Assembly (NCBI RefSeq): GCF_000003855.2
Contig: NW_003101682.1
Location: forward strand, 2,300,280-2,364,279
DNA from: Blastomyces gilchristii SLH14081
Taxonomy: Eukaryota > Ascomycota > Eurotiomycetes > Onygenales > Ajellomycetaceae
DNA: 64,000 nucleotides
Direction of reading: 5' to 3'
A model generated the notes under the pieces. That model was not told the DNA's origin, did no database searches, and worked only from the letters and a program-made list of their open reading frames with translations. How positions within the stretch are numbered: position 1 is the stretch's first letter; each line of letters begins with the position of its first letter. This document shows, in pieces, positions 50,691-61,900 of this stretch. A program made the translations under genes and the position numbers.

Positions 50691-50776
50691 GTCCCAGCGG
50701 GATTCATATCAAGAAATGTATGAGACCAGATCAAATCGGATCAAATGTGAAATTCATGGTTCTGCCGGCCAGTCTA

Positions 50777-51637
50777 GCCACTATTGCTGTTCTCTGACAG
50801 TTATGATATCTCAAGGGCCATCTTTCTACGCGCAACAGGCTTTTGCTCTTTCAAAATGAGAAAAACAACAGGTATCTGGCTGCAACATAGATTGCCAAGA
50901 TCCTGCAATTTTTTGTGATTTATTGCAGAATCTTTGGCAGTCAATGTTTGTAGTTCAGGAGCTGAGTAGAACGAGGCCAAATGTTATATTTATCCCAGTC
51001 ATCCAGAGTCGCCTAGATAGACCCAGGCCCAGAGCTTTCGTCGAACCCCTGCTGAATGTACAGATTATCCCTGCTCTGTTTTGTAGAGCGCAGGTTATAG
51101 GGCTTGAGAGTTCAACCCGGGCCTGAGCTCTGTCAACGGATCTCACCGGTGCAGTGTGGATAAAGAAAGGTAATGCGGAATTCAAGACACTGGTTTCCTT
51201 TTCTTCTCTTTTTTGCCACATCAAGGGGTCCAGCATTGACCTTTTCTCCTCTCGCATTATTATTGGGGGCGATTCCATCTTTTTTAGTTAGATGATGTGT
51301 TCTCCTGTGCATTATTATTGTTGTGCATTGTGCATCGGGACCCTTCGAGGGAGCAGAGAAATCACGTGTATGGTTGGCTTATATAAGCTCTGGGTAATGT
51401 GGCCGTGCAGCGACAGTATCAAAAAAATTGCAACGAGTCACAGATTCCGGCACAATAATGACGACAGACAAGAGAGGGGAAATAGGATTGAGGGATAGCC
51501 ATTGACCGGGATTAATCTATTCTATAAAGATATTTTTGTGTGCACTTTCGCTTTTTCATTTTCATTAAATAACAGCAGCTTTCTCTCATTCCCGCCACCA
51601 GACTAACCCCAGGAGCACGTAACGTTGGCGGGTAGGT
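50777..51637 (+). promoter_or_regulatory. Upstream region of the eIF2B epsilon gene
   Basis: From here base composition becomes normal and RIP signs stop. No convincing coding sequence: frames at 50923-51126, 50955-51278 (minus) and 51292-51498 have no recognisable motif. The last 100 bp are pyrimidine-rich and probably hold the promoter and 5' UTR. No TATA box or specific operator could be assigned. Confidence 0.5.
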
Positions 51638-54291
51638 ATGGGCCCGAAGTCGAAAAGCGGCGGAGGCGCTGCGGCTGCCAGACAGAAATCACAAGCAGCT
51701 GAAGAGGAGAGGGAGGAGGCGCTTCAGGCTGTTGTATGTTGAACATTTACTCTCTTTGGAGTTGGTTTTGTGCGCAAGCTGCAATATTCTTCTCGTACAA
51801 CCAAAGTAATAATCACTGACTCACTTGCCCCCGAAAGGTTTTGGCAGATACCTTTGAAACACGATTCGAACCCTTTACGCTGGAGAGGCCCCGGGTATGC
51901 TTCCTTCTGATTCCCATGGAGCTCGTTCGATCTCCATGTGCGGGGTGGTCGAGCCTGTATTTGCGTGGGGGTAGGACCTTGGTAACTGACTGAGTTTCCC
52001 TGTTGTCGTTTGAGATCGATTAGTGTCTCTTACCGCTCGCAAATACTCCTATAATCGAATACACACTGGAATTCCTTGCCAATGCCGGCGTCGAAGAAGT
52101 GTTCCTATACGGTGGTGCGCACTCGGAGCAGGTGGAGAGATATATCAAGTATGCTGAGAAAACAAATTATATTATTATTATATTGATGTCTTCTGGGCCT
52201 AACCACAGTCAATTTCTTGTGTTTTAGTGCCTCAAAATGGAAATCTCCTTCCTCCCCATTCAAAAGCTTCATCTTCCTAAAATCGACCTCTACCTCCGTG
52301 GGCGACGTGATGCGCGATCTGGATGGCAAGCATCTAATAACACGCGATTTTATCATCGTCAGCGGCGATGTGGTTAGCAATTACCCTATTGAAGAAGCGT
52401 TGGCAAAGCACCGCGCGCGCCGACAAACAGACAAAAACGCCATCATGACAATGATTCTGCGAGAAACGAATGTTTCGCATAGGTCGAACCCATCCGCAGC
52501 TCCTGTCTTTTTCATCGACCCGACCAAGGACCGATGTTTGCATTATGAGGAGATTGAATGTCGGCCACGGAGAAGTTCCCACTCGTCGTCTTATACCAAG
52601 CCGTCGAATTTTCTCTCTGTCGACCCGGATATGTTGAAGGAGTTTGCGGAAATTGATGTCCGGAGTGATCTGATCGACACTTATATCGATATCTGCACGC
52701 CGGAGGTCCTTGGGCTGTGGTCAGATAGCTTTGATTACCAGACGCCCCGAAAACAATTCCTTTTCGGCGTGCTTAAGGATTACGAACTGAATGGCAAAAC
52801 TATACACACCCATATTATCAAGGATCATTATGCCGCCAGAGTGCGGAATCTGAGGACCTATGACTCTGTCACCAAGGATACCGTGTCGAGATATACATAT
52901 CCACTTTGCCTAGAAACAAATTTAGTCCCTGACCATACCTACACCCTGAAACGGGGTAATATTTATCAGGAACAAGGAGTGCGGTATGCACAATCGTGCC
53001 TCATCGGCGCGAAAACCGTCATCGGCCAAGGTACGACTCTCGGGGACCACACGACAGTTAAAAACACCGTGATCGGACGACGTTGCCGCATTGGCAAAAA
53101 TGTCGTTCTCGACGGCGCATATCTCTGGGATGACGTGGTTGTTGGGGATGGCACTGTGGTCCGACACGCCATCGTGGCCAATGAGGCGGTCGTGGGGGAT
53201 AACTGTAGAATTGAGAATGGTGCGCTACTTTCATACGGAGTAAAAATCGCAAACAGGACCACGATCCGTGAAGGGATGAAAATTACCCGAGCGGAGCGGG
53301 AACAAGGCCCTGTCCCAAGTGATCCTGAAATTGTTGGAGACGGGGGCGTCGGATACGAATTCTCCCGCGAGGAGGATGAGGATGATGAGAACGATGATGA
53401 AAGCGTTTCTTCATCTGGCTTATGTAGGTGTTCCTCTGTTTTTTTATTTTATTTTATTTTATTTATTTTATTTTATATTTATTTTATATTTATTTTATAT
53501 TTCCCTTCTCCCTTTTTTATACCAATACAGCACACGATTTATTTACTAACCACACAGATACAGTATACAACATGGCCTCCCTCTCCCTCTCCACCGCCTC
53601 AATCTCCACCCTCTCGTCCGAGTTCTCAGATGACGACTTCTCCCCCCTCTACCGAAGCGGTAGCTTCGGCGCCTCCGTCTCCGACGACGACGGCGACCGC
53701 ACCCATTTCCACCACGACGCCGTCAACAGCATTTACGACGGGCTCCGCGACGGCCTCAGCGCCGACGTCGTGCAGCTCGAGCTCGTCGGCCTGCGCATGA
53801 GCGCCAACGCTTCCGAGCACCAGGTGCGCCGCGCTGTCGTGACCGCCTTCCTCAAACGCATCCAGCAACTCATGGACGCGCCCTCCCCCTCGCCCTCGCA
53901 GCCCTCGCTCAGCGCCAGCGATGCCGTCAAGCAGGTCCTTACCAAATACAAGGATATCCTGGAGCGGATTGTGTTTGATCGGGACGAGCCAGTGCGGAAG
54001 CCCGATCAGGTTGATTTGCTATTATTGATTCAGCAGGAGTTGGTGGAGAGGAGTCGCGGGGAGACTGTGTTGTTGTTTATGGCGAAGGAATTGTATGATT
54101 TGGAGACGGTGGAGGAGGAGGCATTTGAGCAGTGGTGGGCGGATGAGAGGGGGGTGGCGAGTGAGGGGTTGAAGAGGGTTAGGAGGCAGACGGAGCCGTT
54201 TATTGAGTGGTTGGTGAATGCGGATAGTGAGGAGGAGGATGAGGATGATGATGATGATGAGGAGGAGGAGGACGAGGATGATAGTGAATAG
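51638..54291 (+). CDS. GCD6: Translation initiation factor eIF2B subunit epsilon
   Basis: Catalytic subunit of the guanine-nucleotide exchange factor that recycles eIF2-GDP to eIF2-GTP in the cytoplasm, and the target of eIF2-alpha phosphorylation control. Five exons: 51638-51733, 51838-51894, 52024-52148, 52228-53423, 53564-54291; 733 aa, normal for the family. Introns follow GT-AG, with branch-like CTGAC or TACTAAC. Residues ~30-270 form the nucleotidyltransferase-like domain ('VLADTFETRFEPF', 'CLLPLANTPIIEYTLEF'). Residues ~350-445 are left-handed beta-helix hexapeptide repeats ('IGAKTVIGQGTTLGDHTTV'). An acidic linker follows near 473-484. Residues ~540-715 are the W2/HEAT exchange domain with acidic-aromatic ends ('EEEAFEQWWADE', 'PFIEWLVNADSEEEDEDD'). 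The last acceptor is uncertain: 53530, 53557 and 53563 are all in frame, and 53563 lies 13 nt after TACTAAC and gives 'GLLYNMASLSLS'. Intron 4 is T-rich. No damage seen. Confidence 0.96.
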
Positions 54292-54875
54292 GGGGACGAT
54301 TGAAATCGCATCATTCTCGGAGTATATCACCTGTTTCTTTTAGTTTCGTCGAGGGAAAGTCGAGCAACAATGAATGATATCAGATAAAATCCTACCGCAC
54401 CCTTTTAGCAAATGGAGAGAAGATAGAATTTAAAAGAACGCAATATTTGAAACTTCATTAAAGGAAGCAAGGAAATATGGACCAGTCATTCCTGCAGAAC
54501 ATGCTATGTACAAAAGAGTACAACAAGATCAAGACCCCGTCCGTCTCTCTCATAAAACATACACCTTCAACAAGGGAGGGAGCAGTTCAAATAATGTACA
54601 GCATGCAACTGCGTCACCTCGATCGACGTGAAGGCCAGACCTTCTAGTGTTAACTCTTCCCCTACTAAAAAAATCCCCGTTCCGTACACATCATTTCACA
54701 TATCACATCAACAGACATTTTCCAAACCGGCATTTCAATCCATCACAAGCCCGAGAATACGTACCAAATATCCATCCATAGGGTCCACCTTAAATCTCCA
54801 CGAAACAACACAAACACCAATACCAATACAAATGGATGGAATGCGCACGCATGTACGTACATGACGACTCCATCA
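54292..54875. other. Intergenic region between convergent genes
   Basis: Holds the 3' UTRs of the eIF2B epsilon gene (plus) and the SprT-like gene (minus). A 78-codon frame at 54628-54864 shows no recognisable motif and is probably chance. Confidence 0.6.
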
Positions 54876-57564
54876 CTACATATCCAAATGCACCCCTCCC
54901 ATTGACTTCGTAACCCCCTCAACAGCCCCCATGCCCATCCCCTTTACACCAGGCCCCACCACCTTCCCCTTCATCCCCCTAGGCTTCGGCCGAGCCTGCA
55001 CCAACTCACCCACCTTACACCTCCCACACCGACTCTTCTTCACATCAATACTCCTCGAATGCCGCCCATACTCATGTCCACACTCCACACAACACCACAA
55101 GTACTTATAATGGATGACATACGAGTGTTTCGTCGTAATGCGAATTTTCGTCTTCGTACCCGTACCCCCATCTGCACAGCCATAGACAGGATGCGCAGCT
55201 AGCGCCTGCTCGCACCTGGCCGCCCACTGCTTGAAGCTGATGCCGTGCGGGTTATTGCGCACATTAGAGATCATGAAGTTGGCTAGGTGGCAGTATTCGT
55301 GCGCGAGGGTGTTGAGAAGGCGGTCTTCGCTGTCTATGACTTTTGAGGCGAGTTCGATGGAGGCGTAGTGGCGTATGGGGGCGAGGAGGGCCGGAGTTAG
55401 AGGGATTGCATTGATTTTGCTACCGGCGCTGGTGTTGCTGCCGGTGCTGCTTGATGTACCCGTGAGTGTTGACTTGCTGCTATCCGCTGCAGTGGTCGTC
55501 GTCGTTGAAACGTTATCTTCATGACAGGCAGCAGCAGATAATAATAATGACGATGTCGCCTGCTGTTTCGATTCCGTTTGCTGAACAGGCACTAAAGACG
55601 GCTTCTGCCTGACAGTCTCGCGCTTCCAATTTGCCCTGCCAGCCGTAGTGTTTAGGGTCTTGCTCCAGATAATCTTCACCCCTCCCGCAGCTGCAGCGAG
55701 TTTCTGTATCTCCCCACCCGTCACAGCGTCGTCGAGAGCCTTAAAGAACTCCTCCGCCATCCGTATTTTCTTCTCGTCGAACTCTTTCTTCTGAGCTGCG
55801 AGGGCCTTCTTTGCCGCCGCAGCTGCAGCGGCTGCGGCCTTATTCGAAGGGGGACCTTTAATTGGGCTCTTCGAGGGTGATGACTGCGGTGAGGTGGAGC
55901 GTCTGTTGGACATGATCCCCTTGCTACTGTCTTCGTTATCTGAGTATATGTGGAACCTCTCAAGACCTCTGCGTGGGGTATTCATTTTCCTAGGAGAGTA
56001 CTGGTCGTTCCATTCGTTGATGATATCTTGGCTCCAGAAAGCGTCTATGCTGGGTCGATGGGGGGTGGGTGGGATCCGGCTCTTGCTTTTAGAGGGCGAG
56101 TATAGGCGAAGTTTTGAAGGACTGGATGGCGGAGTGACGATGACCGCTGTCCGGTTCTCTGATTCCCCTGACCTGGAAGAGGATGACGGCTGGGAGCTAC
56201 AAAGTATTCTCTTCAGCCGTTCGTATTCATTGTGAAAACAAAAGTCTCAGTATGGGCTGAAATGAAAGAAACACTTACCCTTCCATACTTCCACCAATAG
56301 ATTCGTGATCAATGCCCCTATTTTTCTTCGGAGAGATTGGTTTTTTTGAGCCAGTAAGCGATGCAGGAGGCTTCAGATCGAATTTCTTCGGCAACAATGG
56401 AATCACCACATTCTGCTCATCGCTGTCATCCTCGCTATCATCGCTACTGCTATCAAACAAAGAGTGTGGTGTTGACCTGTTGGATCTCGCCTTCACATCA
56501 TTCACAGAAAGATGTGAATTCACACCACCACCGCCAACACCAGTTCTAGTAGGGTCTGTGTTATTCCCTCCACGAGCAGCAACCCCTTTGTCTCGAAACA
56601 GTGCTTTCGGTGTTATTGATGCTGGTGTTGGCCGTAATCCCCTAAAAAGCTTCCTGGGCGACGAGCGGGGTTTGGCGACATATTCATCCTCCTCTTCATC
56701 TCCATCTCCATCTCCATCGCTCCCAGTCAAACTGGATTCGTCGAAATAACTGAGATCCTCATCGTCCCCAACGATAAAATCATCCAACGAGTCAAATTCA
56801 TCAGTTTCTTCTTCCTCTTCTTCCTCTTTCTCTTTCTCTTCCTCCTCCGACTCAACGCCCCCCTGCTCCCTCCATTCATGTCGCCCCGTCATCTCCTTCA
56901 CTTCCCTCACGCCAGCGCCATCAGCACCACCACCACTACTCCCCCTGCCATTCCCCCCCTCTTTATCCCTCCTCCCCTCCCCAACCCTAGCCCCAGCCCC
57001 ATACTTATACTCCTCCAACTGCCCCGGCAACGGCGCATTCTCGACATCCCCCAATCCCCTTCCCGGCGTCAGGCCATCATACCTTCCAATCGCCGCGGGG
57101 AACGGCATGAGGAGCGAGTTCGTGTGTCGGGGTCTTAGCTGGCGTCGTTGGCTGTGGTGACCGCTGCTTCGTGGTGTTTGCGCTGTGGGGCGGGGTGGGG
57201 ACGGGGTGTCTCTATCATCATGATGGTCGTCGTCGGAGGCTGTGGAGGCCGTGGGTTTGCTATGTGCATCTGTTCTCGTCTTCGTAGGACTTCTGGTACC
57301 GCGCAAGGGTTTCGGATTTGCTTTTGTTCCGTGCACTTTCGCCGTTGTACCTCTGCCAGCGCCAGTATCTATGGTTGCGTTTGTAGCTACAACCGCCTTC
57401 AACGCACGCGTGATACCTCCACGCCTAGCCCTAGGTGGTGTCCTCGAAGCGTTCTTCCCCCGGTTCTTCTCGTAGGCGGAGGAGCCATCTGTATCCCCAA
57501 CGTCGGAATCCTCTCTAATATCCACCACCACACCCTTAGGCGGCGCGCGGCTGAGTCGTGCCAT
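54876..57564 (-). CDS. SprT-like zinc metalloprotease, GCNA type
   Basis: Likely a nuclear protease of the SprT/GCNA class, linked in other organisms to removal of DNA-protein crosslinks. Two exons: 57564-56279 (ATG at 57564) and a second ending at 54876. Donor GTAAGT at 56278; acceptor most simply TTTGTAG ending at 56197, giving 868 aa. The N-terminal ~430 residues are disordered and strongly acidic ('ESEEEEKEKEEEEEEETDEF', 'DSSSDDSEDDSDE'), as in GCNA proteins. The C-terminal part has 'AEEFFKALDDAV', 'GVKIIWSKTLNTTAGRANW' and a Ser/Thr-rich insert. The active-site helix is 'AHEYCHLANFM' (HExxH, codons at 55301-55287). A zinc ribbon follows ('CCVECGHEYGRHSR', 'CGRCKVG'). The conserved 'EYERLKRIL' lies just upstream of that acceptor in the same frame, so the true splice may differ. 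Converges with the eIF2B gene. Confidence 0.88.
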
Positions 57565-58134
57565 CTTTCCCTATTTCCTATTTCCTATTTCCCTTTTCCC
57601 TTGCTTTCTTAATTATTTTCCCCCGCTCTCGCTGTGCGGAATGTGTCGGGTGCGCGATAGCTTTCACCCTTATATGATGTATGTATGTTTTGAACATCAA
57701 ATCAAACCAACTCGAGTTCCCGCAGCAATGCCTCCCCCTTCCCGTTTATGTCTCTCTCCTAGTTCCTCGCTATATACACACAAAACCAAACCCACGCACC
57801 CGCAAAAATAGTCAGTTACTCGTATATACCCGGTTCGATTCGTCCGTGCGTCGTTAAGGAATAATTAAAATAATGATCAGTCACTGCTGCTATCGCATAT
57901 CGCTGCCTTTGTTTAGAGGGTGAGCCAGTGATTCAACACAGAAGAGGTTTATTGCCCGGGGGGGGGGGGGAGGGAGAACAATAAATGTAAACTAATTCTC
58001 ACCTGAGGCTGTCTCTTTTGAATGAAAATAAGGATGGTGGTGTTGGTTGGCGGGGCAACGACTACTTCACAGATCACAGCGGATTAGGTAACGTAATCAA
58101 CCACCTAACGCTCGTTTCCACACAACGCAGGAAG
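57565..58134 (-). promoter_or_regulatory. Upstream region of the SprT-like gene
   Basis: Directly upstream of the start codon, 57569-57605 holds a TATTTCC-type tandem pyrimidine repeat (purine-rich in the mRNA sense), probably 5' UTR. No other gene is visible. GC content is normal up to about 58,200, where AT-rich DNA starts again. Confidence 0.5.
57958..57970. repeat. G13 homopolymer
   Basis: Thirteen consecutive G between the SprT-like gene and the next transposon. Its length is prone to sequencing and replication error. Confidence 0.9.
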
Positions 58135-58221
58135 CAGAAAACTTGACCTCGCTAAGTGCGCCACTTGACCTCATTATGTAAGCTGACCTCGCAAATGTGG
58201 CCCGTGCCACTACCTGACCTC

Positions 58222-58704
58222 GCTCAATACATCTTTTCTTGTAATTTGAAACCACTCAATTATTTATCATCAATTCTACAATTAATTCAGAATTAATTCA
58301 AAATCAATTCAAAATCAATTTAATACTGAAATTATTCTTGAATTTAATAATAAAGTAAGTATTTATATAATTTATACTGAATTGATTATTAACTGATTTT
58401 CAATCAATTGTTAATTACTTAAATATATAAATTGAACTTATTTTTATTACTATAATCAATTAACAATCAATTCAGAATCAATTTAAAATCAATTATTAAA
58501 TATTTTTATCTTAATATATTTTAAAATTCTGTAAAATATCTCTTTATATTCTATATGAATTTGTCTGTTCATTTAATTGATTATAAATCATCTATACATA
58601 CTTTGATTAATTGATGAACTGAGTGAATGAGAATAAGTGAATTGAAAGATTGAGTGAATTGAAAGATTAAAAGTCAATTACTAACTGATTATTACTGTAT
58701 TATA
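58222..58704. other. AT-rich interior of the TIR element
   Basis: Dominated by degenerate repeats of an AATCAATT/AATTGATT motif; no coding capacity. Confidence 0.6.
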
Positions 58705-58707
58705 TCT

Positions 58708-58813
58708 TGAAGAATAATATTATTATATTATGTTATAATCTAACTACGTGAGTTACATTAAATAAATAGATTAGAGTGACATGTGACTAGAGTAAATGTA
58801 GTAATTATTAACA
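58708..58813 (-). repeat. 3' LTR of the Copia element
   Basis: Short LTR; more mutated than its partner at 63801-63906 (for example ACATGTGAC against GCACGTGAC). Confidence 0.85.
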
Positions 58814-58985
58814 TCTCTTCTTACTACACTGTGATCTATAATAAGCTGTCACCTGAGATCTTTCTTATTCTCAAATCTTTTAAAAATGCAATAATAATTA
58901 ATTACATGAATCAGACTCTGATTTCCTTATTAGAAAAGACATCTGTATAGTAATAACTGTAAAAATCAAGAAATACATGTAAAAT

Positions 58986-61900
58986 TCATTGATCTGCTGT
59001 ATCATCATTATCATTCAATCATTTCTTCTTCTTAATTTTCTGAATATCAACTCTCTTGACAAATTCTTCAAATGCAGGCTTTGTCAGTGACTTGATAAGT
59101 CTGTCAGCTATATTCACTATAGAATTAACATGTTTCATCATAATTTCTTCTTTTTTAATCAAATTATGAAGAATATGATATCTAATCTCAATGTGATATG
59201 ATTTTCATATTAAGAATTTCTTCTTTGCTAGATCAATTGCTCTCTTATTATCAACTCATACATGTGAGTATATTTTCACTTTTTCATTATTTATTAACCT
59301 GGTGTTATATAACATATCATTCAATCAGATTATCTTATAAGCTGTCTCACTAGCTGCAATATATTCAGCTTCTGTGATGAATTTGATAATAGATGTCTGT
59401 CTCTGCAACTGTCATGAGATCAGTGACTCATTAATCAATATAACATAGTCAGTAGTTGATTTGTATTAAGAATTTACTCTCACTCAGTTTAAATCACAGT
59501 ATGTCACAGAACTCAGACTCTTATCACTGATCTTCTTTCTGTATAATATTTCATAGTTTTTCATCTTCTTGACATAATGTAGAACATGCTTCAACACTGC
59601 TCAACATGTCTTGTACAGATGTAAGTTAAAATGTAAGAGATAGTTGACTATAAATATCAGATCTGACCAGCTGCTTGAGATTAAATATTACAATGATTTC
59701 AATTCTTGATAATATCTTATAGCTGTAAAGTTATTATTCAATTCCTTCTTCTCATCAGATGAGAATTTCAGTTGTATACTGATTATTATCAGAGTGCCAG
59801 CTGAATTTATCTTATTTATACTGAAATCATCAAGAATCTCCTCAATATAACAGCTCTGTGTAACTGCTAGATTGTCATTTCTCTAGTATTTGATCTTCAT
59901 TTCAAGATATAACTTGATCTCTTCAACATTCTTTATCTCAAATCTCTTTGCAATCTCTCTTAATACTCAGTCTAATTACTGTTCTTAGAGTTCTATTATC
60001 TGACAATCATCAACATACAATGTCAGATAAATCTTGTGAACAGAATGATATAGAAATTCATCATCATAAGATGATATCTTGAATCTCAATGTAGTTAGAT
60101 ACTCTGTTGTGAGAAAATATCATACTCTTACAGCTTGCTTCATTTCATATAGACTCTGACAAAGTAATCTCATCAAGCTCTCTCTGCTGTGCTTAACATC
60201 TGTGAGCAGTTGTATATAGATTATCTCATTCTGAGGTAATATATCATTCAAAAATGCAGATACATAGTCAATCAATTTAATCTTTCATTCTTTGACAGTT
60301 GATATAGTGAATAGACTATGTGATGTAGACTCTGATATCACTGTAGTATACAATCTTGTATAGTGAATACTCTGCTGTTATAAGAACTCTCTAATCACTC
60401 AGCAAGCTCTAGAACAGATGATTTCTTTCTTATTATTGAATTTCTAATTATATACTCATTTATCTGTAAGAATATTTATTTCTGAGGCCTTCTTAATAAT
60501 AATATATATCTTCTTCTGTTCAAATATCTTAATCTTCTTTTTCATTGTCTCATGTCAATAGTCTCAGTCTGAGCTTCTCTTGACTTCTGTCAGTGTAGTT
60601 GATCAGTCTGTCAGAATACTTAGAACAGAATCATTCTTATTAACAGAATCTTTGAACTCTTTATTTATAATAAGCTGTTTCTCATTATCTAGAAGATAGA
60701 TTGAATCAATTGCATTCTCTAAGTTCTCATTGATAATCATCTTCAAAACATCTGACTTTTTCTTCACTAGATGTTATAGTAAGTAGTGCTGTCATTTCTC
60801 TCTGACATTCAGAATGTTCAATTTATTAGACAATTTATTGAATTCTCTCACTATATTTACAGATGTATTTGCACTCATGTCAAGAGCTTTATCAAATATA
60901 ATATCTCATACAATCTCAAGACAGTGTGCAATAGAATCTCACACATAATATTAATGTAATTCTTGATATTCAATCAGCTGTCATTTCTTACTGTCAGTTC
61001 TATTCACAAGCTTATTCAACACTTTCAAATTCTTCTTATAGATCTTGTACTCTCATTTCTGTATTCAATGAAAAGAAGATTGCATCTCAGTTCAAGCTTT
61101 AAAAGATGTAAGTGATGTTTCTTTCTTGCATTTAAATATCTTCATTGATATTGAGAATGTGTTGATCATCATAACTGCAGCTTGCATTGCCTTATCTCAG
61201 AGCTCTTTTATTAGCTCACTATTAAATAGCAAGCTTCTTATCTTCTCTGCAACTATTTGATTTGTGTGTTTCACTGAGTCATTCAATTATGATGTATCAG
61301 ATATAGTCATTTCATACACTATTTCTTTACTCTGACAGTAGGTCTTAAGTTCTTGACTTTTGAACTCTTCTTCATCATCTCAGTGTAGGATTTCAATTCA
61401 ATGTTGAGTAGTGGCCTTAATTTCATTAATAAAGGTTATCAAACACACAGTGATCTCACTCTTTGATATTATAAGAATAATTCATCTGTAGTATGTAGCA
61501 TCATCTGTAATATTTATTCAATAATTAGCTTCTCTCTGAGTAGAGAGGTTGGCTTCATTATATAGTATACAGCTGTCATCTGCAAGGTTCACAAAGAATC
61601 TCATTGCAGGTTTGATAGTTCTCATCATTGATGCAAATGTTGAATATGTCATTTTTATCTGTATACAGGTCTTACAGAATGACAAAGCTCTGTCACTCTT
61701 TATTCTCATTTCTAGTTATGAATCTGCTGTCATTTTTGCAATATTCACAGAATTCAGATGTTCTAGCTTTTAATGTCATTGCATCATTGTAAGTTCTATA
61801 ATCTTTATATTATTTCTGTCAGATAGTGTTAATATTTTGTCATCTTTCACCTGTAATGTGTTTGCAGATTCAAAATCATCATTGAGTATAGCAAATCAGA

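Larger units (their letters stand above)
49482..50776 (-). mobile_element. 506-bp hAT-type MITE, copy 7 (outermost of a triple nest, left end missing)
   Basis: The left part (49482-49670) and right part (50691-50776) belong to one minus-oriented copy, split by the copy at 49671-50690. The right end is GGCCAGTCTA at 50776. The beginning of the element (about 230 bp) is missing on the left, so this copy is truncated. The split site carries GTCTTAGT on the left (49663-49670) and GTCCCAGC on the right (50691-50698), the same 8 bp apart from three C-to-T changes. Confidence 0.88.

Noticed and set aside
50955..51278. 107-codon minus-strand frame upstream of GCD6
   Set aside because: No recognisable domain, overlapped by a plus-strand frame, and within a probable promoter region.
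56312..57612. Several plus-strand frames of 62-154 codons opposite the SprT-like gene
   Set aside because: Antisense shadows of the low-complexity N-terminal exon; the minus-strand frame has a coherent acidic domain and connects to the SprT domain.
50777..58134. A biosynthetic or defence gene cluster in the gene island
   Set aside because: Only two unrelated housekeeping-type genes are present, arranged convergently.
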